A stretch of 64,000 bases of DNA from Streptosporangium album (GTDB lineage Bacteria; Actinomycetota; Actinomycetes; Streptosporangiales; Streptosporangiaceae): NCBI RefSeq assembly GCF_014203795.1, contig NZ_JACHJU010000001.1:3844001-3908000 (forward strand), read 5' to 3'. Below the pieces are notes generated by a model. It did no database searches. It was not told the origin of the DNA and saw only the letters and a program-made list of their open reading frames with translations. Shown here in pieces: positions 34,120 to 43,349 of this stretch; within the stretch, counting starts at the first letter, position 1, and every line of letters begins with the position of its first letter. A program made the translations under genes and the position numbers.

Positions 34120-34635
34120 GTGAGCGGCGCAGAAGGCGACGGGTTCGCCGCGTTCGTGGCCGCACGCGGCACGAGTCTGCTGCGGTTCGCCTACCTCGCG
34201 TGCGGCGACGAGGGGGAGGCGGAAGACCTGCTGCAGACGGCACTGGAGCGCACGTACCGGAGCTGGGACCGGGTGCGATACGACAACCCCGAGCCCTATG
34301 TCCGCCGCGTCATCGTCAACACATCCATCAGCCGTGCCCGGCGCCGGGCGATCCTGCGGATCATCCCGATGCACACCCCTCCCGAGCTGCCGGCGCGAGG
34401 GACCGACGTCGACCTGCGCCACGTGCTCATGGACACGCTGCGAGCCCTGCCTCCCCGGCAGCGCGCGGTGGTCGTCCTGCGCTACTGGGAGGACCTCAGC
34501 GAGACGCAGACCGCGGAGGTCCTCGGCTGCTCGGCGGGCACGGTGAAAAGTCAGGCTTCGAAGGCGATCGCCAAGCTCCGCCTGGCGATCGGCGGGGAAT
34601 CAGCGAAAGGAGTGATCAGGAATGTCCATGCTTGA
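34120..34635 (+). CDS. SigE-family ECF RNA polymerase sigma factor
   Basis: 171 aa from the GTG at 34120, just after the promoter-like box; an open extension to 34024 would run through that box. Region 2: FAAFVAARGTSLLRFAYLAC, EGEAEDLLQTALERTYRSWD. Region 4: LPPRQRAVVVLRYWEDLSET, then QTAEVLGCSAGTVKSQASKA. It overlaps the downstream membrane partner by 14 bases and is divergent from a CU044_5270-type exported protein with a matching promoter box. Confidence 0.88.
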   Translation: MSGAEGDGFAAFVAARGTSLLRFAYLACGDEGEAEDLLQTALERTYRSWDRVRYDNPEPYVRRVIVNTSISRARRRAILRIIPMHTPPELPARGTDVDLRHVLMDTLRALPPRQRAVVVLRYWEDLSETQTAEVLGCSAGTVKSQASKAIAKLRLAIGGESAKGVIRNVHA

Positions 34636-35404
34636 GGACGACCTTCGCCGGCTCATGGCGGACGAGACCGAGACGTTGCACGCCGCGCCCGATCTGGTGG
34701 ACCGGGTCATCCGGTCCTCGCGGAAGAAGAAGACGACGCGGGTCAGGCTCACCGCACTGGTCACCGCGGTGGCCGTCGCGGGCGTCATGGCCCCCGCCTA
34801 CCTGATCCTCGGATCTGGCTCCGCGCCCGTACCGGGGACCGGGGCCGGCGGCCCGGTCGCGGCCGCGGAGACATCGCAGCCGGGCGTCACCGGCCAGGCC
34901 GTGCCGGAGCCCCCCGCCATCGACGACTTCCCGCCCACCCCCTCGCCGACTCCCGATCTCGGGGACCTGGGCGACGGAAAGGCCTTCGGCAGCGTCAAGG
35001 TGGGTTACCTGCCCGACGGCCTGCAGTGGTCCCACCGGTCCATGGACTTCGGTGACAGCTACACGACCTCGTGGAACTACGACGGTGACAAGACCGGTTT
35101 CTACTGTGTCCAGATCTACGTCTACGAAGGCCAGGCCGTCCAGGAGGTCGACGAGCGGGTGCGGGCATACCGCGACGAGGGGCAGGGCGCGGATGTGACC
35201 ATCGGTGACCGGACCGGCTACCAGATCCGTCAGTGGGTCGGTGAGGACGGTATGGCGGGCACCCCGACCATCATCCTGAACATGGGCGAGGCACGGCGGA
35301 TCGAGGTGATGTTCAGTCCTGTCTACGCCAAGAAGCTCAACGGCGACACGGCGATCGGCCGCGAGCTGAAGAAGATCGCCGAAGGGCTCACCGTCGACGA
35401 CTGA
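34622..35404 (+). CDS. Membrane-anchored ECF partner protein (probable anti-sigma)
   Basis: 260 aa. A cytosolic stretch of about 40 residues (EDDLRRLMADETETLHAAPD), one TM helix (VRLTALVTAVAVAGVMAPAY), a Pro/Thr-rich linker and an exported domain of about 140 residues (FGSVKVGYLPDGLQWSHRSM, GFYCVQIYVYEG). It overlaps the sigma gene by 14 bases, so production is coupled. No zinc-binding anti-sigma motif is seen. It is the natural candidate to hold and release the sigma factor. Confidence 0.75.
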   Translation: MSMLEDDLRRLMADETETLHAAPDLVDRVIRSSRKKKTTRVRLTALVTAVAVAGVMAPAYLILGSGSAPVPGTGAGGPVAAAETSQPGVTGQAVPEPPAIDDFPPTPSPTPDLGDLGDGKAFGSVKVGYLPDGLQWSHRSMDFGDSYTTSWNYDGDKTGFYCVQIYVYEGQAVQEVDERVRAYRDEGQGADVTIGDRTGYQIRQWVGEDGMAGTPTIILNMGEARRIEVMFSPVYAKKLNGDTAIGRELKKIAEGLTVDD

Positions 35405-35438
35405 ACCCGCGCGCCGCCGGTGCCCGGGGGTTTCCCCC

Positions 35439-35627
35439 TTCGACCGCCGGGCCCTGGACATCGTGATCGGTATCGGCGTCACGGTGGCGTACTACTCGAT
35501 CATCTGGGGTGTGCTTCCGGGTGAGGCCGGCATCTCCTGGCAGGGGCACCTGTTCGGACTGGTCGGCGGGATCGTGGCGGCCTGGGTGCTGCGCCGCAGG
35601 CGTCGGGCCGCCGTCCCCGCTCTTTGA
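35439..35627 (+). pseudogene. Partial duplicate of the rhomboid gene (3' 182 bp)
   Basis: 35439-35620 equals 32484-32665 at 178 of 182 positions by direct comparison. The rhomboid frame is kept (FDRRALDIVIGIGVTVAYYS, then ISWQGHLFGLVGGIVAAWVL) and ends in a new TGA at 35625. It holds the catalytic His but not the Ser, has no start, and lies between the anti-sigma-like gene and the histidine kinase gene. It is a duplication scar. Confidence 0.92.
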
Positions 35628-35654
35628 GCCGTCGGACGCGGCTAGCGTCTCAGG

Positions 35655-36821
35655 GTGAACACGCGGACGCCCCTGGAGGCACTCTCCCTGCGCCCACCGG
35701 CCTTCCTGCGCTCCTCGTGGCCATGGAGGTCGCTGGCGTATCTGGCGGGGAGCGCCCTGCCCGGCGCCTTCCTCGGACTGGTCGCGATGGCTGTCTCCCT
35801 CCTGGAACCGGTGCCGGCCCGGGTGATCGCCGGGCTGGCCGCCCTCATCGCGGTGCTCTCGCCGGCAGCCGGGTTCGAGCGGTGGCGGTTACGGCTGGTG
35901 GACGCCGTTCCGGTCTCTGAGACGCCTGACGGGCGGTGGCGGGGGATCGGCCTGGCCGCCGCGTCGCTCCTGGCGCTGTGGTGGATCGACCTGATGATGG
36001 TCGGCCTCACCGTCGGCGGCCCCGTCCTGCTGATCCTGTCGCCCGTCGTGCAGCCGGCGGCGGCGGAGACGCCGCTCCAGACGCTGGCCGTCTCCGCCGG
36101 GGGCGTGCTCCTGCTCCCGGTGGCCGTCTACATCTTCACCGCCTGGGCGGGTGCGCGCGGGGTGATGGTCAGGAGCCTGCTCGCCTCCCGTGACACGGAA
36201 CTGGATGAGGTGGTGCGGTCGCGGGCCAGGCTCGTGGACGCGTTCGAGATGGAACGGCGCAGGATCGAGCGGGACCTGCACGACGGCGCCCAGCAGCGGC
36301 TCGTCGCGCTCTCCATGAAGCTGGGGCTGGTCAGGCTCGACCTGCCGCCCGGCTCACCTGCCGGAGAGCGGCTGGCGCAGGCCCACGAGGAGGCCATGCG
36401 GGCGCTGACCGAGCTGCGGGAGCTGGTCCGCGGCGTGCACGCGCAGGTGCTCACCGACCGCGGCCTCTCCGCCGCCGTCCGTGACGTGGCGGGGCGGTCT
36501 CCGGTCGCCGTGGAGGTGGACGTCTCCCTGGACGACCGGCTGCCCACGGCCGTGGAGGTGGCCGCCTTCTACGTCGTCTCCGAGGCGTTGGCGAACGTCG
36601 CCAAGCACAGCCGGGCGAGCCGGGCCCTGGTGCGTGGCCGGGTCACCGGCCGGACACTGCTCCTGGAGATCCGTGACGACGGTGAAGGCGGCGCGGATCC
36701 GTCGAAGGGCACGGGACTGACCGGGCTGGCCGACCGGCTCGCGGTGGTGGACGGCAGAATGTCGCTGTCCAGTCCGGCAGGTGGGCCGACGTCGATGCGA
36801 GTGGAGATCCCGTGCGCGTAG
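35655..36821 (+). CDS. NarL-type sensor histidine kinase
   Basis: 388 aa. Four TM helices in the first 170 residues with little extracellular sequence, so it probably senses something in the membrane. HisKA_3 contains the phosphoacceptor His209 in [20 protein letters not shown]; the HATPase domain ends with [23 protein letters not shown] start. It overlaps the response-regulator gene by 10 bases, and the two make a complete two-component system of the LiaSR/DesKR kind. Its target is unknown. Confidence 0.9.
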   Translation: MNTRTPLEALSLRPPAFLRSSWPWRSLAYLAGSALPGAFLGLVAMAVSLLEPVPARVIAGLAALIAVLSPAAGFERWRLRLVDAVPVSETPDGRWRGIGLAAASLLALWWIDLMMVGLTVGGPVLLILSPVVQPAAAETPLQTLAVSAGGVLLLPVAVYIFTAWAGARGVMVRSLLASRDTELDEVVRSRARLVDAFEMERRRIERDLHDGAQQRLVALSMKLGLVRLDLPPGSPAGERLAQAHEEAMRALTELRELVRGVHAQVLTDRGLSAAVRDVAGRSPVAVEVDVSLDDRLPTAVEVAAFYVVSEALANVAKHSRASRALVRGRVTGRTLLLEIRDDGEGGADPSKGTGLTGLADRLAVVDGRMSLSSPAGGPTSMRVEIPCA

Positions 36822-37453
36822 TGATCGCCGAGGACGCCGTGCTCCTGCGGGAGGGGCTCGTCGGCCTGGTCGAACGGTTCGGGCACACGGTCGCGGCTTC
36901 GGTGGGCGACGCCGGCGCCCTCGTCGCCGCGGTGGAGGAGCACGCGCCCGACATCGTGGTGACCGACGTGCGGATGCCGCCCGGCTTCAGCGACGAGGGG
37001 CTGCGTGCCGCGCTCGCGCTGCGCGGGGCGCATCCCGGCCTCGCCGTGCTGGTGCTGAGCCAGTATGTCGAGCAGACCTACGCCACCGAGCTGCTGGACT
37101 CCGGACGCGGTGCGGGCATCGGCTACCTGCTGAAGGACCGGGTCGGGGCCGTGACCGAGTTCGCCGACGCGCTGACGCGGGTCGCCGGGGGCGGCATGGT
37201 CGTCGACCCCGAGGTGGTGCGCCAGCTGCTGAGCCGGCGCCGCGACCCGCTGGAGCGGCTCACGCCCAGGGAGCGTGAGGTGCTGGCGCTCATCGCGGAG
37301 GGCCGGTCCAACGCCTCGATCGCCCGTGAGATCGTCGTCACCGAGGCGGCGGTCGCCAAGCACATCGCGAACATCTTCGCCAAACTCGACCTGCCGCCCG
37401 CCGTCGACGGGCACCGCCGGGTCCTCGCCGTCCTCGCCTACCTACGTGGCTGA
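36812..37453 (+). CDS. NarL/LuxR-type response regulator
   Basis: 213 aa. Receiver domain with phosphoacceptor Asp52 ([12 protein letters not shown]) and LKD near residue 109; C-terminal LuxR HTH ([40 protein letters not shown]). GTG start overlapping the kinase gene. The 3' end including the stop codon is tandemly duplicated (37413-37508). Confidence 0.92.
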   Translation: MRVVIAEDAVLLREGLVGLVERFGHTVAASVGDAGALVAAVEEHAPDIVVTDVRMPPGFSDEGLRAALALRGAHPGLAVLVLSQYVEQTYATELLDSGRGAGIGYLLKDRVGAVTEFADALTRVAGGGMVVDPEVVRQLLSRRRDPLERLTPREREVLALIAEGRSNASIAREIVVTEAAVAKHIANIFAKLDLPPAVDGHRRVLAVLAYLRG

Positions 37454-37508
37454 GGCCCGAACCGCCGGGTCCTCGCCGTCCTCGTCTGCCTGCGTGGCTG
37501 AGGTCCGG
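37413..37508 (+). repeat. Two 48-bp tandem repeats over the end of the response-regulator gene
   Basis: 37413-37460 and 37461-37508 differ at only a few positions (both start ACCGCCGGGTCCTCGCCGTC). The first copy encodes the last residues ([12 protein letters not shown]) and stop; the second lies just after the stop. It looks like a slippage or unequal-crossover duplication. Confidence 0.9.
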
Positions 37509-37606
37509 ACCGCCGGCCTCCCGGCGCGGCATTAGTGCCAGGTCTACCTCGCATTCTCGCGCCAGCGCCCCTGCGCCGGCTGTGCCGCGCCGGTTGGATC
37601 GAAGGC

Positions 37607-38338
37607 ATGACGACGACTGAGCGCACATCGCCCGCCTTCCGTTTTCCCGGCCGCCTGGCGGAGGGGGCCGGACTGGTCCTGGGCCCGGCACTGATCCTCG
37701 CGGGGGTGCTGCTGCGGGTGGAGTTCGGGGACTTCTTCCCCGAGCAGCTCGCGGCCTTCGCCGGGAGCCCCGTCCTGATGACCGCCTCCTACAGTGCCTT
37801 CGTCGCCGGAGTCGTCCTGCTCTGGCCCGCGGTCGCAGCCGTGACCAGGCGGATCGGGGCGTCGCGCCCCGGCTGGGCCATGTGGGGCGGGGGACTGGTC
37901 ACGGCGGGGCTGTTCGCCCGCGTCTTCCACGCGGGCGTGAACCACCTGGCCTTCCAGCTGGTGGACGTGGAGGGGCTGGAGGCCGCGCGGCGGGCGGTGC
38001 GCGATCAGTACGGTGCCTTTCACGTCTTCCAGCCGCTCAACCTCGCCGTCTTCTCCGGCTGGACCGTCCTGGCCCTGGGTGCCTGGCGGGCCGGTGTGTT
38101 CGGCGCCGGTGTGACGGGGACGGCGCGGTGCGTCGCGCTCGGGCTCATGTCGGCCATGCCGCTCGGCGTCCTCAAGGGCACGGGCCCGATGTCGATCGTC
38201 GCCGCGGCCGGCCTGTGCGTCGCGCTGGTGCCGCTCGGCGTCACGGTGCTGAAGGCCGGACCCGCGCCCAGGTGGTGGACCTACCCGCTGGCCGTGGCAC
38301 TGGGGGTGGGAGCCGTGCTCCTCGGCACCGCGGGCTGA
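37607..38338 (+). CDS. Multi-pass membrane protein of unknown function
   Basis: 243 aa with seven likely TM helices, e.g. LVLGPALILAGVLLRVEFGD, ASYSAFVAGVVLLWPAVAAV and VALGLMSAMPLGVLKGTGPM. His residues in RVFHAGVNHLAFQL and YGAFHVFQPLN are notable but match nothing I know. The ATG at 37607 has only GAAGGC upstream; the frame is open earlier without support. It is read the same way as the two-component genes, but the duplicated 48-bp block separates them. Confidence 0.7.
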   Translation: MTTTERTSPAFRFPGRLAEGAGLVLGPALILAGVLLRVEFGDFFPEQLAAFAGSPVLMTASYSAFVAGVVLLWPAVAAVTRRIGASRPGWAMWGGGLVTAGLFARVFHAGVNHLAFQLVDVEGLEAARRAVRDQYGAFHVFQPLNLAVFSGWTVLALGAWRAGVFGAGVTGTARCVALGLMSAMPLGVLKGTGPMSIVAAAGLCVALVPLGVTVLKAGPAPRWWTYPLAVALGVGAVLLGTAG

Positions 38339-38398
38339 GAGCCGGAGACGCCGCTCCGCCCGTGCGCGACCGCCCCGCGTGACTGTTCCGCGCGGCCG

Positions 38399-39202
38399 TC
38401 ACAGGCCGGGGAAGACCCGGCGCAGGTCGTCCAGGGTGACGCCGCCGGTGACGGTCACGGAGCCGGGGGTGTGCTGGGGAGCCAGTCTGCCGGTGAGCAG
38501 GCGCAGCCACGCCTCGGCGGGAGCGGACAGGACGATGTCGGCCGGCTCTGCCACCTTGCTGAAGCCGAGGGTCTCCCCGAGGGTGAGGCCGAGGGTCCGC
38601 TCCGGCTCGCTCGTCTCGACACGGAGCGTGATCTGCCGGGGGTCGAGGGCGTCGGGCTGGCCGATGAAGCCGACGAGGAAGTCGAGCGGCCCGGGATAGA
38701 GGTCGGTCAGCGCCTCGACCGCGTCGGGGGCGACGGTGGCCCTCGGGTCGAAGGCGACCTTCACGTCCCACGTGTGCAGGGCGGCCTCGTTCAGGCGCAT
38801 CCCGGCGACCAGTGCGACGTCGGCGGGTTTCGGCAGGAAGCCCAGCCTGATCTCCAGCCGCTCACGGGTGCCGGCGTCCAGGCTCTCGTAGGCGGTGACC
38901 AGCTCGGCGTCGGCCCTGACGAAATCCCCGGCCTGCTCCGCGGGGCTCTTGGCGTTCCAGCGGTTCCACACCGACTCGTTGAACTCCTGGCCGGGCGCGT
39001 CGTCCCCGGCCAGCGCGGCCCGCAGCGCCGCCAGGCCGATCTCGGCGCCGCTGCCGAGGTGGCTGAGCACCTGGGCGACGGTCCACTCCGGCGACCCCGA
39101 GGGCCGGGCGAGGTCGTCGGCGTCCAGACCGGCCACGAAAGCGGTCAGGTCATCGTGGTTGGTACGCAGGGCCGCGATGGTCCTGTCGGTGAGCGTGTTC
39201 AT
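38399..39202 (-). CDS. Maleylpyruvate isomerase/DinB-like metal-binding family protein (TIGR03083-type)
   Basis: 267 aa from ATG with GGAGG 6 bases upstream. LRTNHDDLTAFVAGLDADDL and PSGSPEWTVAQVLSHLGSGA form the DinB-like N-terminal metal site (His in LSHLG), GMRLNEAALHTWDVKVAFDP supplies further His/Asp ligands, and the C-terminal 90 residues match the MDMPI C-terminal sterol-carrier-like domain. Probably a mycothiol-dependent enzyme; the reaction cannot be assigned. Confidence 0.82.
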   Translation of the reverse strand: MNTLTDRTIAALRTNHDDLTAFVAGLDADDLARPSGSPEWTVAQVLSHLGSGAEIGLAALRAALAGDDAPGQEFNESVWNRWNAKSPAEQAGDFVRADAELVTAYESLDAGTRERLEIRLGFLPKPADVALVAGMRLNEAALHTWDVKVAFDPRATVAPDAVEALTDLYPGPLDFLVGFIGQPDALDPRQITLRVETSEPERTLGLTLGETLGFSKVAEPADIVLSAPAEAWLRLLTGRLAPQHTPGSVTVTGGVTLDDLRRVFPGL

Positions 39203-39403
39203 CAACTGCCTCCAGCAGGAAGGTCTCTCGGCCCTACGGCCGGGCGGAACCGCCTGTCCGGCATCCTCTCCCAGAACTACCCGTCGCCACCTCCCGTATC
39301 ACCATTGTCGATTACTCTCCGTTACCTTCTCCACCGGTGTCGCGCGGTGGGGGCGGGCCGTTAGAGTCGGCCGGGACGACCGCTTGACAGGGGGCAGGGA
39401 CGG

Positions 39404-40084
39404 GTGGACGAGAAGACGCTGAAGGACATCGCCGCGATCGGGGCGCTGCCGGAGGCCGACCCGGGCCGGGGGGATCAGACGGGGTCAGCGGGCGCCACAG
39501 GCGCCGCGGGCGGCCTCGCGGAGCCGCCCCGGAGACCACCTCGGGTGACGGTCCGGCGGGCGCTGCCCACCGAGCCCGCCGTACGTGGTTCGGCGTCGCT
39601 GTTCGTGACCGAGGCCGAGCGGCAGGGTATCCGCGCGGGCCGCCGCATGCTCCACGTCGGCCCCGAGACGGCCGCCGACCACGTCGCCGCCGCCCTGCGC
39701 GTCGAACCCGGTACCGAGGTGCTGGCCCGTCGCAAGCTGCTGCTCGCCGACGACGTGCCGGTGCGGATCGCCACCAGCTACTTCCGCCTGGACGTCTTCG
39801 GCGGCACCCCTCTGGCCGCCCCCGACTTCGTACGGCCCAGCCTGCAGGCGGGGATCGAAGCGCTCGGCCACCGCTTCGGCCACGCGGAGGAATACCTCGT
39901 CGCCCGCCCGCCCACCGGCTTCGAGGCGGTGACCCTGGAGCTCGATCCCGGTGAGTGGGTGGTGCAGGTCCTGCGGGCCGGCTACGGCGACGACGGCACC
40001 CCGGTCCACACGCTGGAGACCATCTGCGCGGCCTCCCGCCACGTCTTCCCCGTCACCCAGGTGACCGGGGCCGACGAATTCTGA
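39404..40084 (+). CDS. UTRA-domain protein lacking a GntR DNA-binding domain
   Basis: 226 aa. The last 160 residues form a clear UTRA sensor: GRRMLHVGPETAADHVAAAL, LRVEPGTEVLARRKLLLADD, VPVRIATSYFRLDVFG and VVQVLRAGYGDDGTPVHTLE. In GntR/HutC regulators this domain binds a small ligand and is preceded by a winged helix. Here the first 65 residues are a Gly/Ala/Pro-rich low-complexity stretch without any HTH. GTG start. It may be a stand-alone ligand sensor or a degenerate regulator. Confidence 0.75.
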   Translation: MDEKTLKDIAAIGALPEADPGRGDQTGSAGATGAAGGLAEPPRRPPRVTVRRALPTEPAVRGSASLFVTEAERQGIRAGRRMLHVGPETAADHVAAALRVEPGTEVLARRKLLLADDVPVRIATSYFRLDVFGGTPLAAPDFVRPSLQAGIEALGHRFGHAEEYLVARPPTGFEAVTLELDPGEWVVQVLRAGYGDDGTPVHTLETICAASRHVFPVTQVTGADEF

Positions 40085-40091
40085 CCCGTTG

Positions 40092-40115
40092 CCCCCGGGG
40101 ACGGCTCCCCGGGGG
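40092..40115. terminator. Bidirectional terminator between UTRA gene and serC
   Basis: CCCCCGGGGA (40092-40101) and TCCCCGGGGG (40106-40115) make a perfect 10-bp stem with a 4-base loop between convergent genes. Confidence 0.8.
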
Positions 40116-40127
40116 TCCGGCGACGGG

Positions 40128-41246
<1,119 letters not shown>

Positions 41247-41314
41247 CTACTGAGCCTTCCGGTTACTCCAGGCCGAAGTCCGGATTCTGAGATGGGCGAG
41301 TCTGGAATGCGAAA

Positions 41315-41347
41315 CGGCTGTCGCGCGAGACGATCGCGCGACAGCCG
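41315..41347 (-). terminator. Terminator after citrate synthase gene
   Basis: CGGCTGTCGCGCGA (41315-41328) and TCGCGCGACAGCCG (41334-41347) pair perfectly over 14 bp around a 5-base loop, 14 bases past the citrate synthase stop and upstream of serC. Confidence 0.85.
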
Positions 41348-41360
41348 TACAGGACATCGG

Positions 41361-42467
41361 TCAGAGGGATCCGAGAACCTCGGCGGCGCCGGGGACGTCG
41401 TTGACCGAACGCTGCGCCGGGCCCACGTAGTCGGCGCTGGGGCGGACGAGCCTGCCCGTGCGCTTCTGCTCCAGAATGTGGGCGGCCCAGCCCGCGGTGC
41501 GAGCGCAGGTGAACATGGAGGTGAACATGGAGGAGGGGACCTGGGCGAAATCCAGGATGACCGCCGCCCAGTACTCGACGTTGGTGGCGAGCACCCGGTC
41601 GGGCTTGCGGGCGTGCAGCTCTTCCAGGGCGGCCTTCTCCAGGGCCGCGGCGACCTCGTAACGCGGTGCGTCGAGCTCCTTGGCCGTGCGCCGGAGCACC
41701 CGGGCGCGGGGGTCTTCCGCCCGGTAGACGCGGTGGCCGAAGCCCATGAGGCGCTGACCCTTGTCCAGCTCGCTCTGGACGTACTTCTTGGCGTCGCCGA
41801 CCTGCTCGACGCCCTCGATCATGTGCAGCACGCGGGCGGGGGCGCCACCGTGCAGCGGACCGGACATGGCGCCGACCGCGCCGCTCAGCGCCGCGGCCAC
41901 GTCGGCGCCGGTGGAGGCGATGACGCGGGCGGTGAAGGTGGAGGCGTTCATGCCGTGCTCGGCCGCGGACGTCCAGTAGGCGTCAATGGCCTTCACGTGC
42001 TTGGGGTCGGGGTCGCCCTGCCAGCGGATCATGAACCGCTCGACGATGCCGTCGCCCTTGTCGACCTCGCTCTGGGGGACCATCGGCTTGCCGAGGCCGC
42101 GAGAGGACTGGGCGACGAAGCTGAGCGCGGTCACGCTGGCGCGGGCCAGGTCGTTGCGGGCCTGCTCCTCGTCGATGTCGAGCAGCGGCTTGAAGCCGTA
42201 CACGGGGGCCAGCATGGCCAGCGCGCTCTGCACGTCGACGCGGATGTCACCGGAATGGACAGGAACGGGGTACGGCTCTGCCGGGGGGAGACCCGGCTGG
42301 AACGTGTTGTCGACCAGCAGGCCCCACACGTTCCCGAAGGGAACGCGTCCGACCAGCTCTTCGATGTCGACGCCCCGATAACGAAGGGCGCCCCCTTCTT
42401 TGTCCGGTTCCGCGATCTCCGTCTCGAAAGCTACTACGCCTTCGAGCCCGGGTTTGAAGTCGGACAT
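41361..42467 (-). CDS. Citrate synthase family protein (citrate synthase 2 type)
   Basis: 368 aa. FKPGLEGVVAFETEIAEPDK, GALRYRGVDIEELV, AMSGPLHGGAPARVLHMIEG (catalytic His), LMGFGHRVYRAEDPRARVLR (second catalytic His) and RPSADYVGPAQRSV at the end. It condenses acetyl-CoA (or another acyl-CoA, such as propionyl-CoA) with oxaloacetate. The type is shorter than the main hexameric GltA. It is divergent from pdxH. Confidence 0.9.
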   Translation of the reverse strand: MSDFKPGLEGVVAFETEIAEPDKEGGALRYRGVDIEELVGRVPFGNVWGLLVDNTFQPGLPPAEPYPVPVHSGDIRVDVQSALAMLAPVYGFKPLLDIDEEQARNDLARASVTALSFVAQSSRGLGKPMVPQSEVDKGDGIVERFMIRWQGDPDPKHVKAIDAYWTSAAEHGMNASTFTARVIASTGADVAAALSGAVGAMSGPLHGGAPARVLHMIEGVEQVGDAKKYVQSELDKGQRLMGFGHRVYRAEDPRARVLRRTAKELDAPRYEVAAALEKAALEELHARKPDRVLATNVEYWAAVILDFAQVPSSMFTSMFTCARTAGWAAHILEQKRTGRLVRPSADYVGPAQRSVNDVPGAAEVLGSL

Positions 42468-42635
42468 TCTCGGCCGCCTCCCTTTCTTGAAGTCAAAGCC
42501 TTGATGTCGAGATACCGGCGGGTCATATTCAACCCCCTGGGGTTCGGTGGTGTGCCGCCGGACCCGCCGGAACGCGATCGTCCCAGGTGGGGGCGGTGCG
42601 CATCTTTTCCGTCAAGCACGGGAGAATACCTTCCC

Positions 42636-43289
42636 GTGGACGACACATCGCGCCCGCCATCCCTCGCGGGGCTTCGCCGTACCTATCAGGGCCTGCCGTT
42701 GCTGGAGGCCGAAGTCGCACCCGATCCCGTGTCGCAGTTCGCCGCCTGGTTCGGCGAGGCCGTGGACGCCGGGCTTCCCGAGCCGAACGCGATGGTGGTC
42801 GCGACCGCCTCCGCGGGAGGCCGGCCGACGGCCAGAACCGTGCTGCTCAAGGGCTACGACGAGAACGGGTTCGTCTTCTACACCAACTACGAGTCGCGCA
42901 AGGGCCGGGACCTCACCGAGAACCCCCGGGCCGGCCTGCTGTTCCCCTGGCACGCCATCCGCCGCCAGGTGCGGGTGGAGGGGCCGGTGGTACGGCTGCC
43001 GCGCGAGGAGTCGGACGCCTACTACCGGTCCCGCCCCTACGGCTCGCGCATCGGAGCCTGGGCGTCCCGGCAGTCGGCCGTCGTGCACTCCAGGGAGGAG
43101 CTGGACGCCCGCTACGAGGAGCTGACGGAGCGATGGCCGGCGGATCCGCCCGTGCCGGACTTCTGGGGCGGGTTCCGGGTCGTGCCCGCGGAGGTGGAGT
43201 TCTGGCAGGGCCGGACCGACCGCATGCACGACCGCCTCCGGTACCGCCGTTCGGGGGACTCCTGGATCGTCGAGCGCCTGGCCCCGTGA
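42636..43289 (+). CDS. pdxH: Pyridoxamine 5'-phosphate oxidase
   Basis: 217 aa from the GTG at 42636 (GGGAGA upstream). PNAMVVATASAGGRPTARTV, LLKGYDENGFVFYTNYESRK, LFPWHAIRRQVRVEGPVVRL, RPYGSRIGAWASRQS and the C-terminal VEFWQGRTDRMHDRLRYRR are all PdxH signatures (FMN- and PLP-binding). It oxidises PNP/PMP to PLP. The frame is open upstream to 41292, antisense to citrate synthase, but that part is not coding. PLP supply fits the nearby serC. Confidence 0.95.
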   Translation: MDDTSRPPSLAGLRRTYQGLPLLEAEVAPDPVSQFAAWFGEAVDAGLPEPNAMVVATASAGGRPTARTVLLKGYDENGFVFYTNYESRKGRDLTENPRAGLLFPWHAIRRQVRVEGPVVRLPREESDAYYRSRPYGSRIGAWASRQSAVVHSREELDARYEELTERWPADPPVPDFWGGFRVVPAEVEFWQGRTDRMHDRLRYRRSGDSWIVERLAP

Positions 43290-43349
43290 CGCACTTGCCC
43301 ACCTTTTACTGATATATCCGCATATGTCTGGCGGACATTGGGGGACAAC

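Noticed and set aside
41292..42635. Upstream extension of the pdxH frame over citrate synthase
   Set aside because: Antisense to a clear citrate synthase gene; PdxH similarity begins after the GTG at 42636.
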